Source: Xanthomonas cassavae CFBP 4642
Lineage (GTDB): Bacteria > Pseudomonadota > Gammaproteobacteria > Xanthomonadales > Xanthomonadaceae
Length of the DNA stretch: 49,947 bases
NCBI RefSeq assembly: GCF_000454545.1
Contig: NZ_CM002139.1
Location: 1,426,395 to 1,476,341 of the forward strand
Direction of reading: 5' to 3'
Shown in pieces: positions 29,381 through 40,244 of the stretch (position 1 is the first letter of the stretch; the number at the start of each line of letters is the position of its first letter). Both the position numbers and the translations under genes were made by a program. The notes under the pieces are model-generated. The model did no database searches and had not been told where the DNA came from. It worked only from the letters and a program-made list of their open reading frames with translations.

Positions 29381-30325
29381 ATGGCGTTGAAAAAAGTTGT
29401 AATCAAATCTCGGCAGACCCGGGCCCAGCGTGTGGCCCGACAGTTCCAGGGCTTTGCAGCAGATCGGCCGATGGTGGTGCTTGGGGCCGTGCTTGGCCTG
29501 GGCATGCTGATCGGCGTCGGTGCCAGCACCGCCACCGGCATGGTGACCAATTCCGCGCTGCAGGCCAAGGTCGCGCAGCAGCAGACCGAGCTTGCGCAGG
29601 CGCAGCGCGCGTCGCAGGCGCAGGTCAACGCCCTGGCTGCCCGGCTGGGTGAGCTGCAGGCACAGGCTACCCGCCTCAATGCCCTGGGCGAGCGCCTGAC
29701 CGAAATGGGCAAGTTGAAGGACGGCGAGTTCGACTTCGACGCGCCGGTCGGCGTCGGTGGCGGCGACGAGCCGGTCAGCGACATGCCGGTGAAAGACCTC
29801 AAGCAGACGCTAGGGCAAGTCGAGCAGCAGTTCTCCGCCTCCGGGCAGCAATTGAACGTGCTGGCCTCGCTGATGTTCGATCACCAGCTCGAGCAGAATT
29901 CGGTGCCCTCGCGCATGCCGATCCGCAATACCTACATCACCTCCGGCTTCGGTGGCCGTGCCGACCCGTTCGATGGTGGCTCGGCCTTCCACAAGGGCGT
30001 GGACTTCCATGCCAACGTGGGCGACCCGGTGCTGTCGGTGGCCGATGGAGTGGTCAGCTACGCCGGTGTGCGTGGTGGCTACGGCAACGTGGTCGAAGTG
30101 GACCACGGCAACGGTTACGTCACCCGCTACGCGCACAACTCGCGGCTGGTGGTGAAGGTGGGCGATCTGGTACGTGCCGGGCAGCAGGTGGCCAGGGCCG
30201 GCTCCAGTGGCCGCTCCACCGGTGCGCACGTGCACTTCGAGGTGTGGGCGGACGGGCACGTGGTCAATCCACGCAAGTTCCTGGGCGACACCAATACCCC
30301 GGTGGGCCGGCGCGGGCGCGGCTGA
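29381..30325 (+). CDS. M23 family metallopeptidase with N-terminal membrane anchor
   Basis: A 314-residue cell-wall hydrolase or EnvC/NlpD-like protein. A membrane helix is near residues 32-50 (VVLGAVLGLGMLIGVGAS). A coiled coil follows to about residue 115 (Gln/Ala-rich heptads). The C-terminal LytM domain has SGFGGRADPFDGGSAFHKGVDF (zinc His and Asp) and the HVHFEVW motif. Both zinc motifs look intact, so it may be an active endopeptidase. It lies just before secA, which is the usual Xanthomonas order. Confidence 0.9.
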   Translation: MALKKVVIKSRQTRAQRVARQFQGFAADRPMVVLGAVLGLGMLIGVGASTATGMVTNSALQAKVAQQQTELAQAQRASQAQVNALAARLGELQAQATRLNALGERLTEMGKLKDGEFDFDAPVGVGGGDEPVSDMPVKDLKQTLGQVEQQFSASGQQLNVLASLMFDHQLEQNSVPSRMPIRNTYITSGFGGRADPFDGGSAFHKGVDFHANVGDPVLSVADGVVSYAGVRGGYGNVVEVDHGNGYVTRYAHNSRLVVKVGDLVRAGQQVARAGSSGRSTGAHVHFEVWADGHVVNPRKFLGDTNTPVGRRGRG

Positions 30326-30390
30326 CGCGGCAATGGAGCGGATGAGACGCCGCAATGGCGGTGCTTGATTCGTGAGGGCTCGCCCCAAGC

Positions 30391-30432
30391 TACAATAGGG
30401 TGTTGCCATCGACAGGGCGCAGTGCGCCCTGT
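30391..30432 (+). promoter_or_regulatory. secA promoter -10 and leader hairpin
   Basis: TACAAT at 30391-30396 is a good -10; the only TTG-type -35 (TTGATT, 30365) is 20 bases away, too far for an ideal promoter. About 15 bases downstream, ACAGGGCGCA/TGCGCCCTGT (30412-30432) forms a tight hairpin followed by TTCGTTT, like an attenuator or early terminator in the secA leader. Confidence 0.5.
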
Positions 30433-30501
30433 TTCGTTTACGGCGGTCGGGTCTTGGGGACCGGCGTCGGTCAAACCGTTCCTTTTCAACCGGTTTTTTC
30501 A

Positions 30502-33228
<2,727 letters not shown>

Positions 33229-33425
33229 TGCTGAGCTGACCGCTGGGTGCACGGGTCCTCGCTTCCGATCCCCCGCGCCTTCGGCGCGCCCCCCTTACCA
33301 AGGGGGGCGTTGCATTTTGGGGGATTCGTTGGAGCTGCTGCTGCTCGCTGTGCCCGCGCACCCAGGCTTGTCCGCCTGCGCCACTGCGGGGCGTATGCGC
33401 GATCCACGTCCCGCGTGAGTGCCTC
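33229..33425. other. Gap after secA with hairpins
   Basis: CGCGCCTTCGGCGCG (about 33276) and CCCCCCTTACCAAGGGGGG (about 33289-33307) are strong inverted repeats, of the same style as the one after rnpB. They are probable transcription ends or dispersed repeats. No gene. Confidence 0.5.
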
Positions 33426-33794
33426 ATGTCGCAGCTGTCGAGCCAGCAACTGAAGGTGTTCGTGCCTGCACACGACTATGCGCTGTCGCAGCAGTTCTAC
33501 CGTGCGCTGCGGTTCGTGCAGGAAGACGAGGTCGGCAATGTGACCTGCTTTCGGCACGGTGCGCACTGTGCGTTTCTGCTGCAGGATTTCTATGTGCGCG
33601 AGCCGGCCGAAAACCTGATGCTGCATCTGTGGATGGACGATGCCGATGTCTGGTGCCAGCACATGCATGACATCGGACTGGACGAGCAATTCGGCGTGAA
33701 TGTCAGCGCGCCGGAAGACCGGCCCTGGAGCGCGCGCGATTTCACCTTGCACGATCCCAGCGGGGTGCTCTGGCGCATCGGGCATCCGCTGTAG
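33426..33794 (+). CDS. VOC (glyoxalase/bleomycin-resistance) family protein
   Basis: A 122-residue single-module VOC protein. It starts KVFVPAHDYALSQQFYRALRF and has HLWMDDADVWCQHM and FTLHDPSGVLWRIG, the strands that carry metal ligands in the family (His and Glu; here the last position is Trp-Arg, so metal binding is uncertain). Function cannot be assigned. A palindromic repeat element follows its stop. Confidence 0.85.
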   Translation: MSQLSSQQLKVFVPAHDYALSQQFYRALRFVQEDEVGNVTCFRHGAHCAFLLQDFYVREPAENLMLHLWMDDADVWCQHMHDIGLDEQFGVNVSAPEDRPWSARDFTLHDPSGVLWRIGHPL

Positions 33795-33880
33795 GCCGGG
33801 ATTGGAGATTCGGGAATCGGGATTGGCAAAAGCACGCATGCCCCGCTTTGACGAATCCCCAATCACTAATCCCAGCCCCC
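33795..33880. repeat. GGGATTC palindromic element between the VOC and MutT-ThiE genes
   Basis: Left arm GCCGGGATTGGAGATTCGGG then AATCGGGATTGG; right arm ACGAATCCCCAATCACTAAT then CCC. It is intergenic, starting at the VOC stop codon. Confidence 0.8.
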
Positions 33881-33922
33881 AAGCGATTGCGCTGGACCGC
33901 TCACTCGCGGCACTCTTATTGC

Positions 33923-34870
33923 ATGCCCGATTCCCTCAGATCCATTCACGTCGTTGCCGGCGTGATCACCGACCCCCGCGGCCGCATCCTGCTGACCCGC
34001 CGTACCGAAACCCGCGATATGCCCGGCCTCTGGGAGTTCCCTGGTGGCAAGCGCGAGCCCGGCGAAACCTCCGAGCAGGCGCTGGTGCGCGAGCTCAATG
34101 AAGAACTGGGCATCGAGGCACAGGTGGGCGATTGGGTGATGGAAGTACCGCAGCTCTACCCGGATAAGCGCCTGCGCCTGGAAGTGCGTCACATCAGCGG
34201 TTGGAAGGGCAGTCCACGTGGGCGCGAAGGCCAGGCGATGACCTGGGTAGCGGCCGACAAACTGGCGCGCTATTCGATGCCGCCGGCGGATGTGCCGGTG
34301 GTGGGCGTGCTGCGCCAGCCCGACTGCTACCTGATCACTCCCGAGCCCGACGACGAGGCGCACTGGCTGGACGGCCTGGAGCGTGCGTTGCAGGCGGGCG
34401 TGACGCGCCTGCAGTTGCGTGCGCGGCAGTGCGAGCCGGCCCGTTGGCAGGCCCTGCTGCAGAAGGTGATGCGCCTGCGTGGCCGTCACCGTGCGCAGTT
34501 GCTGCTCAATCGCGATATCGCCCTGGCCACCGAGCTGGGCATTGGCGTGCACCTGGGTGCCGAGCAACTGGCCGGCCTGCAGGAGCGCCCGTTGCCGGCC
34601 GAGCACCTGGTGGCCGCGTCCTGTCACGGGGTGGAAGACCTGCGCCATGCCCAGCGGCTCGGCTGCGATGTCGCCGTGCTGGGACCGGTGCAGGCCACCG
34701 CGTCGCATCCGGGCGCCACGCCGCTGGGGTGGGACGGCTTCGAGCGCCTGCGCGAGCAGGTATCGCTGCCGATCTACGCGCTCGGCGGCATGGGTGTCGA
34801 CGATCTACGCAAGGCGCGTTCGCACGGGGCGCAGGGCATCGCGGCGATTCGGGGCCTGTGGCCGGCCTGA
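33923..34870 (+). CDS. Fused Nudix hydrolase (MutT) and thiamine-phosphate-synthase-like domain
   Basis: A 315-residue two-domain protein. Residues 8-135 are a MutT-type Nudix domain; the Nudix box GGKREPGETSEQALVRELNEELGI keeps all catalytic Glu. Residues 140-315 are a ThiE/TenI-like barrel (GVTRLQLRARQCEP, LGIGVHLGAEQLAG, VAVLGPVQATASHPGATPLGW, IYALGGMGVDDLRKA). The Nudix half should hydrolyse 8-oxo-dGTP; the ThiE-like half in such fusions has no proven role. ATG 33923 is chosen over the upstream ATG at 33848, which reads repeat DNA. Confidence 0.92.
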   Translation: MPDSLRSIHVVAGVITDPRGRILLTRRTETRDMPGLWEFPGGKREPGETSEQALVRELNEELGIEAQVGDWVMEVPQLYPDKRLRLEVRHISGWKGSPRGREGQAMTWVAADKLARYSMPPADVPVVGVLRQPDCYLITPEPDDEAHWLDGLERALQAGVTRLQLRARQCEPARWQALLQKVMRLRGRHRAQLLLNRDIALATELGIGVHLGAEQLAGLQERPLPAEHLVAASCHGVEDLRHAQRLGCDVAVLGPVQATASHPGATPLGWDGFERLREQVSLPIYALGGMGVDDLRKARSHGAQGIAAIRGLWPA

Positions 34871-35089
34871 CGGCGACGCTGACGCCGTGGTGTTGCCTCT
34901 GGCGATGCGATCGACAGCCGGATTGTCGGATCGCGCTGGGGGCTCGGCGGTCGGCGATACGTCGGATCGACGCAGCAAAGGCGCTTTGCGATCGCTCAAC
35001 GTTGCCGGTGCGATCCGCTGCTGTTGACGCAATGCGTAGAGCGCGCGCAGAACCTGGTCGGCAGGCACCTCGCGCATCGCCCGATGCAG

Positions 35090-35680
35090 CTAGAACGTCA
35101 CCCAGAAACAGTTGTACTGCCGGCGCAGCCGCAACACGCTGCGCGCGGGTGTGCCGCTGGCCAGATTCTGTTCCAGGCGCAGGCCCCAGGGGCGCGGACG
35201 CGTGGGAGCCGGTAGCGGTGCATCGATCGGGCTGCCATCGAGCGAAGGCGTTGCCGCTGCGCCGCCATTCTCCCAGGTGGGCGTGTCGGTCTGTGGGTAC
35301 ATCGGCACGATGTCGAGCAGCGGGCGTTGCACGATGGCTTCCAGCCGGCTCAGCACCTGATTCGCAGCGGCATCGGACTGGCCGCTCCACAGGTACAGGC
35401 TGGACAGGCGGTTGACGTCGCGGCTGTCCACCGCCAGTTGCAGCAGCGACACCAGTTCGCTCAGCCGACGTGGGCAGCCGTAACGGTACAGACCGGTATT
35501 GGCCTGGCTGCGCACCACCGGTGGCGCGCGGGTGGCGGCGCCTACGTCTTCGCAGCGGCGGTCGGTGAACATGGTCCGCCCATCCGGCGTCACGCAGCGG
35601 CGAATCTCCTGCGCCTGCACGCGCATGATGGGGCACAGGCAGAGCAGCAAGGCGAGCAAGGGCAAGAAGAGGCGAGGCAT
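35090..35680 (-). CDS. Secreted DUF4124-type hypothetical protein
   Basis: A 196-residue protein with a clear signal peptide (LFLPLLALLLCLCPIMRVQA, cleavage before QE). A short DUF4124-like segment follows (IRRCVTPDGRTMFTDRRCEDVG), common in Xanthomonadaceae envelope proteins. The rest has no recognised domain and includes a Pro-rich stretch around residues 150-170. Function unknown. It lies 113 bases downstream of metF on the same strand. The 34871-35089 gap on its other side has no gene. Confidence 0.75.
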   Translation of the reverse strand: MPRLFLPLLALLLCLCPIMRVQAQEIRRCVTPDGRTMFTDRRCEDVGAATRAPPVVRSQANTGLYRYGCPRRLSELVSLLQLAVDSRDVNRLSSLYLWSGQSDAAANQVLSRLEAIVQRPLLDIVPMYPQTDTPTWENGGAAATPSLDGSPIDAPLPAPTRPRPWGLRLEQNLASGTPARSVLRLRRQYNCFWVTF

Positions 35681-35793
35681 CGGCGCAGCGTAGCCGGGCA
35701 CGCGTGAGCTGGCGAGGAAGAAGCGGGCCGTGTGTGCGGTGCTGGCATTCGCGTCCCCGATGATTGGGCAGGAGCGGGTGTTGCCGGCTGCGT

Positions 35794-36621
35794 TCAACGT
35801 CCGAGCAGCTGCAGCACCTGGGTGGTCGGCTTGGCCAGATTGAGGGTGTAGAAGTGCAGTGCCGGTGCGCCACCGGCGATCAGGCGTTCGCACAGGGCGG
35901 CGACCACTTCGGCACCGAAGGCGCGGACCGCATCGGCATCGTCGCCGTAGGCCTGCATCTTCCTGCCGATCCAGCGCGGAATCTCGGCGCCGCATTGCTC
36001 GGAAAAGCGGCGCAGTTGCGAGAAGTTGGAGATCGGCATGATGCCGGGAATGATCGGTACCGCCACGCCCAGGCGCTCCACCGCATCGCGAAAATGGAAG
36101 TAGGCGTCGGCGTTGTAGAAATACTGGGTGATCGCCGCGTCCGCGCCGGCATCGACCTTGGCCTTGAAATAGCGCAGGTCGCTGAGCGCATCTGCCGCCT
36201 GCGGGTGGGTTTCCGGATAGGCACCCACTTCGATGCGGAAGGCATCGCCGTGTTCGGCGCGAATGAAGGCAATCAGATCCGAGGCGTACCGCAGGTCGCC
36301 GGGGTGGCCCATGCCCGAGGGCAGGTCGCCGCGCAGCGCCACGATGCGGGTACAGCCGATGGCGCGGTACAGCTCGAGCAACTCGCGGATCTCCTGGCGG
36401 CTGCCACCGACGCAGGACAGATGCGGCGCCGCTTCGAAGCCATGCTTCTGCTTGAGATGACGCACGGTTTCGGAGGTGTAGCTGAGCGTGGAGCCGCCGG
36501 CGCCGAAGGTGCACGACACGTATTCCGGCGCATAGCCCTTCAACTTGGCTGCAGTGCGGTCCAGCTGCGCGCGCTGGTCGTCTGTCTTCGGGGGGTAGAA
36601 CTCGAAACTGAGATGCGTCAT
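35794..36621 (-). CDS. metF: Methylenetetrahydrofolate reductase
   Basis: Flavoenzyme making 5-methyltetrahydrofolate for methionine synthesis, 275 residues, the bacterial single-domain size. Motifs: SFEFYPPKTDDQR at the N-terminus (catalytic Glu), TFGAGGSTL, HLSCVGGSRQEIRE, ALRGDLP, and QYFYNADAYFHF. In other xanthomonads ahcY is often nearby; I do not see it in this window. A TATTAT on the minus strand (36650-36655) is a candidate -10 element 29 bases upstream. Confidence 0.95.
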   Translation of the reverse strand: MTHLSFEFYPPKTDDQRAQLDRTAAKLKGYAPEYVSCTFGAGGSTLSYTSETVRHLKQKHGFEAAPHLSCVGGSRQEIRELLELYRAIGCTRIVALRGDLPSGMGHPGDLRYASDLIAFIRAEHGDAFRIEVGAYPETHPQAADALSDLRYFKAKVDAGADAAITQYFYNADAYFHFRDAVERLGVAVPIIPGIMPISNFSQLRRFSEQCGAEIPRWIGRKMQAYGDDADAVRAFGAEVVAALCERLIAGGAPALHFYTLNLAKPTTQVLQLLGR

Positions 36622-37187
36622 CGCAGCGGATCCGGCAGAGCGTGTCGGTATAATATCGCTCCATCGCGATGAATGCATATTTGGTTGCGGATGTCCCGGT
36701 TCGCTGTGGTCGCCTTGGCTGAAGGCAGGCGCTCGGGGCTGCTTGGGCGGTGTGGGTCGCTGCCACCCGCGACGAGCGCATGCGCAAGACGATGGACGAC
36801 CATTGCACTGGAGGCGTGTCCCGCCATTCCGCGTCCCGGCGCAAGCGTCGGGAACGGAGAAGGACGTCATCGCCAAAGCGTGGTGTCGCATCCGGGGGAC
36901 GTCGGCGATCTTGCGCTTGCGCAGGCAGCCGGGCGTGGATGGCGCCAAGTTGCCGAGCGACCTTGCGGCGCGGTTGCCATGGGGCAAGGACGCGCGCGCA
37001 TCCACGCTAGTCGAAACGTCCCGCCGACAGCGATCAGGGCGCTGCTCCCGGCAGAGCGACCTGTCTGCAACGCGCGTCTGTCGCTGTCCGGCGCGCGTCA
37101 GTGACGGTCTACGCCTCGCACGCACCCGCTGCGCCAGACATCACACCCGCATGCCTACACTGGACGCTTTCTCACCGGAGCGTTCGC
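36622..37187. other. 566-base gap between metF and the quinone oxidoreductase gene
   Basis: Apart from a near-symmetrical TATAATA patch (36648-36656) that could serve as a -10 for metF, I see no gene, RNA or repeat. Open frames exist on both strands but lack family motifs and plausible starts. Confidence 0.5.
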
Positions 37188-38165
37188 ATGAGCGACACCA
37201 CCATGACCGCCATCGCCATCCGCGATGGCAAGGGCGACGCCGACGCGTTGTACCCGACCGAGCAACCGCGCCCGTGTCCTGCGCCGGGTCAGGTGTTGAT
37301 CCGCGTGCACGCCGCCGGCATCAACCGCCCGGACCTGCTGCAACGCGCCGGGCACTACCCGCCGCCCCCAGGTGCGCCGGAGACGCTGGGTCTGGAAGTG
37401 GCCGGCGAGATCGTGGAGCCGGCCGGTCGCTGGAACGTGGGCGACCGCGTCTGCGCGCTGCTCGGCGGCGGTGGCTATGCGCAGTACGTGGCGGTCGACG
37501 CGCGTCATGTATTGCCGATTCCGGCCGGCATGGATCTTGTCCACGCCGCAGCGCTGCCCGAAACCATGTTCACCGCCTACACCAACCTGTTCGCGCACGG
37601 CCAGCTCGCTGCCGGCGAATGGTTGCTGCTGCATGGCGCCACGTCCGGCATCGGGGTGACCGCGATCCAGATGGCCAAGGCCGCCGGCGCGCACGTGCTG
37701 GCCACCGCCCGTTCTGCCGGCAAGGCTGCGCAGGCGCGTGAGCTGGGCGCCGATGTGGCGATCGACTCCACCGCCGAGTCGTTCGTCGCAGTGGCCAAGG
37801 TGCACGGCGGGGTGGATGTGGCGCTGGACATGGTGGGCGCTGCGGTGTTCGCCGACACGCTGGAAGCGCTCAACCCGCGTGGACGCATCGTCTATATCGC
37901 GTCCCAAGCCGGTGCCACCCTCCAGGTGCCGATTCCGCACCTGATGCGCAAGCAGGCCATCCTCACCGGGTCCACCCTGCGTCCACGCAATGCTGACGAA
38001 AAAGCCCGGCTGGCCGCACAGGTGGAGCGTGTGGTGTGGCCGTGGATCGAGCAGGGCAAGATCCGCGTGCTGCTGGACAAGCGCTTTGCGCTTGCCGATG
38101 CGGCCGCAGCGCATCGGTATCTGGAACAGGGCAGCCATCTGGGCAAGGTGGTGCTGGAGATGTAG
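37188..38165 (+). CDS. NAD(P)H quinone oxidoreductase, zinc-free MDR family
   Basis: A 325-residue medium-chain reductase of the PIG3/QOR type. The N-terminal domain has VRVHAAGINRPDLLQRAG-like spacing (RVHAAGINRPDLLQRAGHY) and PETLGLEVAGEI. The Rossmann part has LLLHGATSGIGVTAIQMAKA. The structural and catalytic zinc Cys residues of alcohol dehydrogenases are absent, as in QORs. The likely role is reduction of quinones or enones. ATG 37188 gives MSDTTMTAIAI; a monocistronic unit. Confidence 0.9.
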   Translation: MSDTTMTAIAIRDGKGDADALYPTEQPRPCPAPGQVLIRVHAAGINRPDLLQRAGHYPPPPGAPETLGLEVAGEIVEPAGRWNVGDRVCALLGGGGYAQYVAVDARHVLPIPAGMDLVHAAALPETMFTAYTNLFAHGQLAAGEWLLLHGATSGIGVTAIQMAKAAGAHVLATARSAGKAAQARELGADVAIDSTAESFVAVAKVHGGVDVALDMVGAAVFADTLEALNPRGRIVYIASQAGATLQVPIPHLMRKQAILTGSTLRPRNADEKARLAAQVERVVWPWIEQGKIRVLLDKRFALADAAAAHRYLEQGSHLGKVVLEM

Positions 38166-38253
38166 GTGTCTGCGTTGGCCTTGTCGACGACGCGTCTGAG
38201 GCCGTGCGGCGATCCGCACGCAATCTCGCGCGTTGCGTGGCGCTGAGCGACAC

Positions 38254-38652
38254 TCAAGCCGCGCGCTCGACCACCGCTTCGATCCGGTGCCCATCCGGGT
38301 CGATGACGAACGCGGCGTAGTAGGCATCGCCATAGTCCGGTCGCGGGCCGGGCGCGCCGTTGCAGCGCCCACCGTGCTGCAACGCGGCCAGGTGGAAGGC
38401 CTTCGCTGCCGCCGCGTCGCGGGCGGCAAATGCCAGATGGAAGCCGGCGCCGGGAGCGCACTGCGCGGCCTGCTGTTGCTTCAGGGCCAGGCAGTCCTCG
38501 CCTCCCGGCCTGCCATAGCCAACGGCCTGATCAAGCGTGCCCGGCTCCAGGTCCGACCACACGCGCACATAGCCCAGCGCACCGAGGACGGCATCGTAGA
38601 ACGCGGCCGATGTCTCGATCGTGCGAACCCCCAGCGAAACGTGATGCAGCAT
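38254..38652 (-). CDS. VOC (glyoxalase) family protein
   Basis: A 132-residue VOC protein: MLHHVSLGVRTIETSAAFYDAVLGALGY at the start, with the first metal His, and AAFVIDPDGHRIEAVVE at the end, with the metal Glu. This pattern fits a metal-dependent member such as a lactoylglutathione-lyase-like protein. It converges with the quinone oxidoreductase gene. The substrate is unknown. Confidence 0.88.
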   Translation of the reverse strand: MLHHVSLGVRTIETSAAFYDAVLGALGYVRVWSDLEPGTLDQAVGYGRPGGEDCLALKQQQAAQCAPGAGFHLAFAARDAAAAKAFHLAALQHGGRCNGAPGPRPDYGDAYYAAFVIDPDGHRIEAVVERAA

Positions 38653-39030
38653 CGGTGCGGCTCTGTGTAGCGGCACGCCCGCGTGCCGGAAGCGCAAGTG
38701 TGCCGCGTCGCGGGTGCGCGCCAATCGGAAGGCCGGTGCAGCTGCGCGTGCCCGGCGTGCGGACTTCGCGGGCAGCCGCAATGTCGCCGGTCATCATCGG
38801 GCTGCCCGCTGCCGGCGAGCCGATCACCCAGCAGCCCCGCATGGCCGCGTGCAGGTATAGCAAAACAAGCAGGAGCGATGTCTCGCGGCCGGCCAGCGGG
38901 GCGCCGTACACTGCGATCCCACCGGCCGTGGTTGCCTCCGGGTCGCGGCTGCGGTGGCATCGCAGGCCCGGCAGATTGCAGCCGCACCGGCGTGGGCACG
39001 CTCACTTCACTCATCAGCACGAAGGTTTCG
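38653..39030. other. 378-base divergent gap
   Basis: Region between the divergent VOC and Gfo/Idh genes. No gene, RNA or clear promoter was recognised. A frame on the minus strand with a hydrophobic start overlaps the VOC gene and was not accepted. Confidence 0.5.
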
Positions 39031-39966
39031 ATGAAGCATCCAGACGCATTGCGCATTGCCCTTGTCGGTATCGGCAAGATCGCCCGCGACCAGCATGTGC
39101 CCACGATTGCCGCGCGCGCCGATGTGCAGCTGGTCGCCACCGTCAGCCGGCATGGCACTGTCGACGGGGTGCCGGCGTATCAGACGCTGGAGGACGCATT
39201 TGCCGCGCATCCGGAGCTGGAAGCAGTGGCCCTGTGCACGCCACCGGTTGGACGGCATGCGTTGGCGCAGACGGCGCTGAGCGCCGGCCGTCATGTCTTC
39301 CTGGAAAAGCCGCCAACTGCCACGCTCGCCGAGATCAACGACCTGCGCGAGGTGGCACGCACGGCGCAACGCAGCCTGTTCACCAGCTGGCATTCGCGCT
39401 GCGCCGCTGGCGTGGAGCCCGCGCGCGCGTGGCTGGCGGACAAGCAGATCCTGCGCGCGCACATCACCTGGAAGGAAGACATTCGCCACTGGCACCCGGG
39501 CCAGGACTGGATTCTGGAGCCGGGCGGCATGGGGGTGTTCGATCCCGGCATCAATGCGCTTTCCATCGCCACCTACATGTTGCCGCGCGCGTTCGCCTTG
39601 CGCGAGGCCGAGCTGCACACGCCGGAAAATCGCCAGGCACCGCTGTACGCCAGGTTGGCCTTTGTCGATACCGTCGGCGTGCCGGTGACGGCCGAATTCG
39701 ACTTTTTGCAGACCGGCCACCAGCGCTGGAACATCGAGGTGGACACCACCCGGGGGCAGCTGGTGCTCAGCGAAGGCGGTGCCAAACTGCATATCGATGG
39801 GCACGCGCAGGCGGTGCCGGCATCCAGCGAATACGACGGGTTGTATCAGCGCTTCGTGCAACTGGTGCGGGCCGGCGAGTCGGAAGTGGATGTCGCGCCG
39901 TTCGTGCATGTGGCCGACGCGTTCCTGCTGGGCGCACGCAAAATCACCGCGCCGTTTGCCTGGTAA
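39031..39966 (+). CDS. Gfo/Idh/MocA family oxidoreductase, possibly galactose 1-dehydrogenase-like
   Basis: A 311-residue NAD(P)-dependent sugar oxidoreductase. The Rossmann motif is ALVGIGKIARDQHVP; EAVALCTPPVGRHALAQTAL and HVFLEKPPTATLAE (the catalytic-region EKP motif) are typical. The C-terminal domain has HWHPGQDWILEPGGMGVFDPGIN. This last block resembles proteobacterial D-galactose 1-dehydrogenases, but the substrate is inferred only from that. No sugar-operon partner is adjacent. The gap 39967-40244 after it holds nothing I recognise. Confidence 0.85.
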   Translation: MKHPDALRIALVGIGKIARDQHVPTIAARADVQLVATVSRHGTVDGVPAYQTLEDAFAAHPELEAVALCTPPVGRHALAQTALSAGRHVFLEKPPTATLAEINDLREVARTAQRSLFTSWHSRCAAGVEPARAWLADKQILRAHITWKEDIRHWHPGQDWILEPGGMGVFDPGINALSIATYMLPRAFALREAELHTPENRQAPLYARLAFVDTVGVPVTAEFDFLQTGHQRWNIEVDTTRGQLVLSEGGAKLHIDGHAQAVPASSEYDGLYQRFVQLVRAGESEVDVAPFVHVADAFLLGARKITAPFAW

Positions 39967-40244
39967 GAGCGGCAAACAAAGCGGCTGCGCCGCCAGGCGC
40001 ACGCAGCCGCTGCTCGGACCCATCGGTTAGCGTGCCTGCACTCCAGTTGCGAGTGTGCCGTCCACATCCGCTCGATGGGCGCTCGCTACGCTGTGCGAGT
40101 TGCTCCAAGTAGCACGCATCGCTGCTGCTGCGATGGTGCATGGGTGGGAGTACGCAGTGCGCGGTTCTTTCAGGTGAGGTCTTGATGACCCGATGAATGC
40201 AATGGCATCAGACGCATCCAGCGATGCGCCCGGTGCCGCGCGGC

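Noticed and set aside
36622..36760. SAH or SAM riboswitch upstream of metF
   Set aside because: I looked for the conserved core on the minus strand and did not find it, and the probable promoter lies only about 30 bases before the start, leaving little leader.
36673..37104. 143-codon frame in the metF-quinone oxidoreductase gap
   Set aside because: No motif, no ribosome-binding site and low-complexity composition; overlapping frames on the other strand look equally good.
38531..38911. Minus-strand frame with a hydrophobic N-terminus
   Set aside because: It runs out of frame through the VOC gene, which has clear family motifs.
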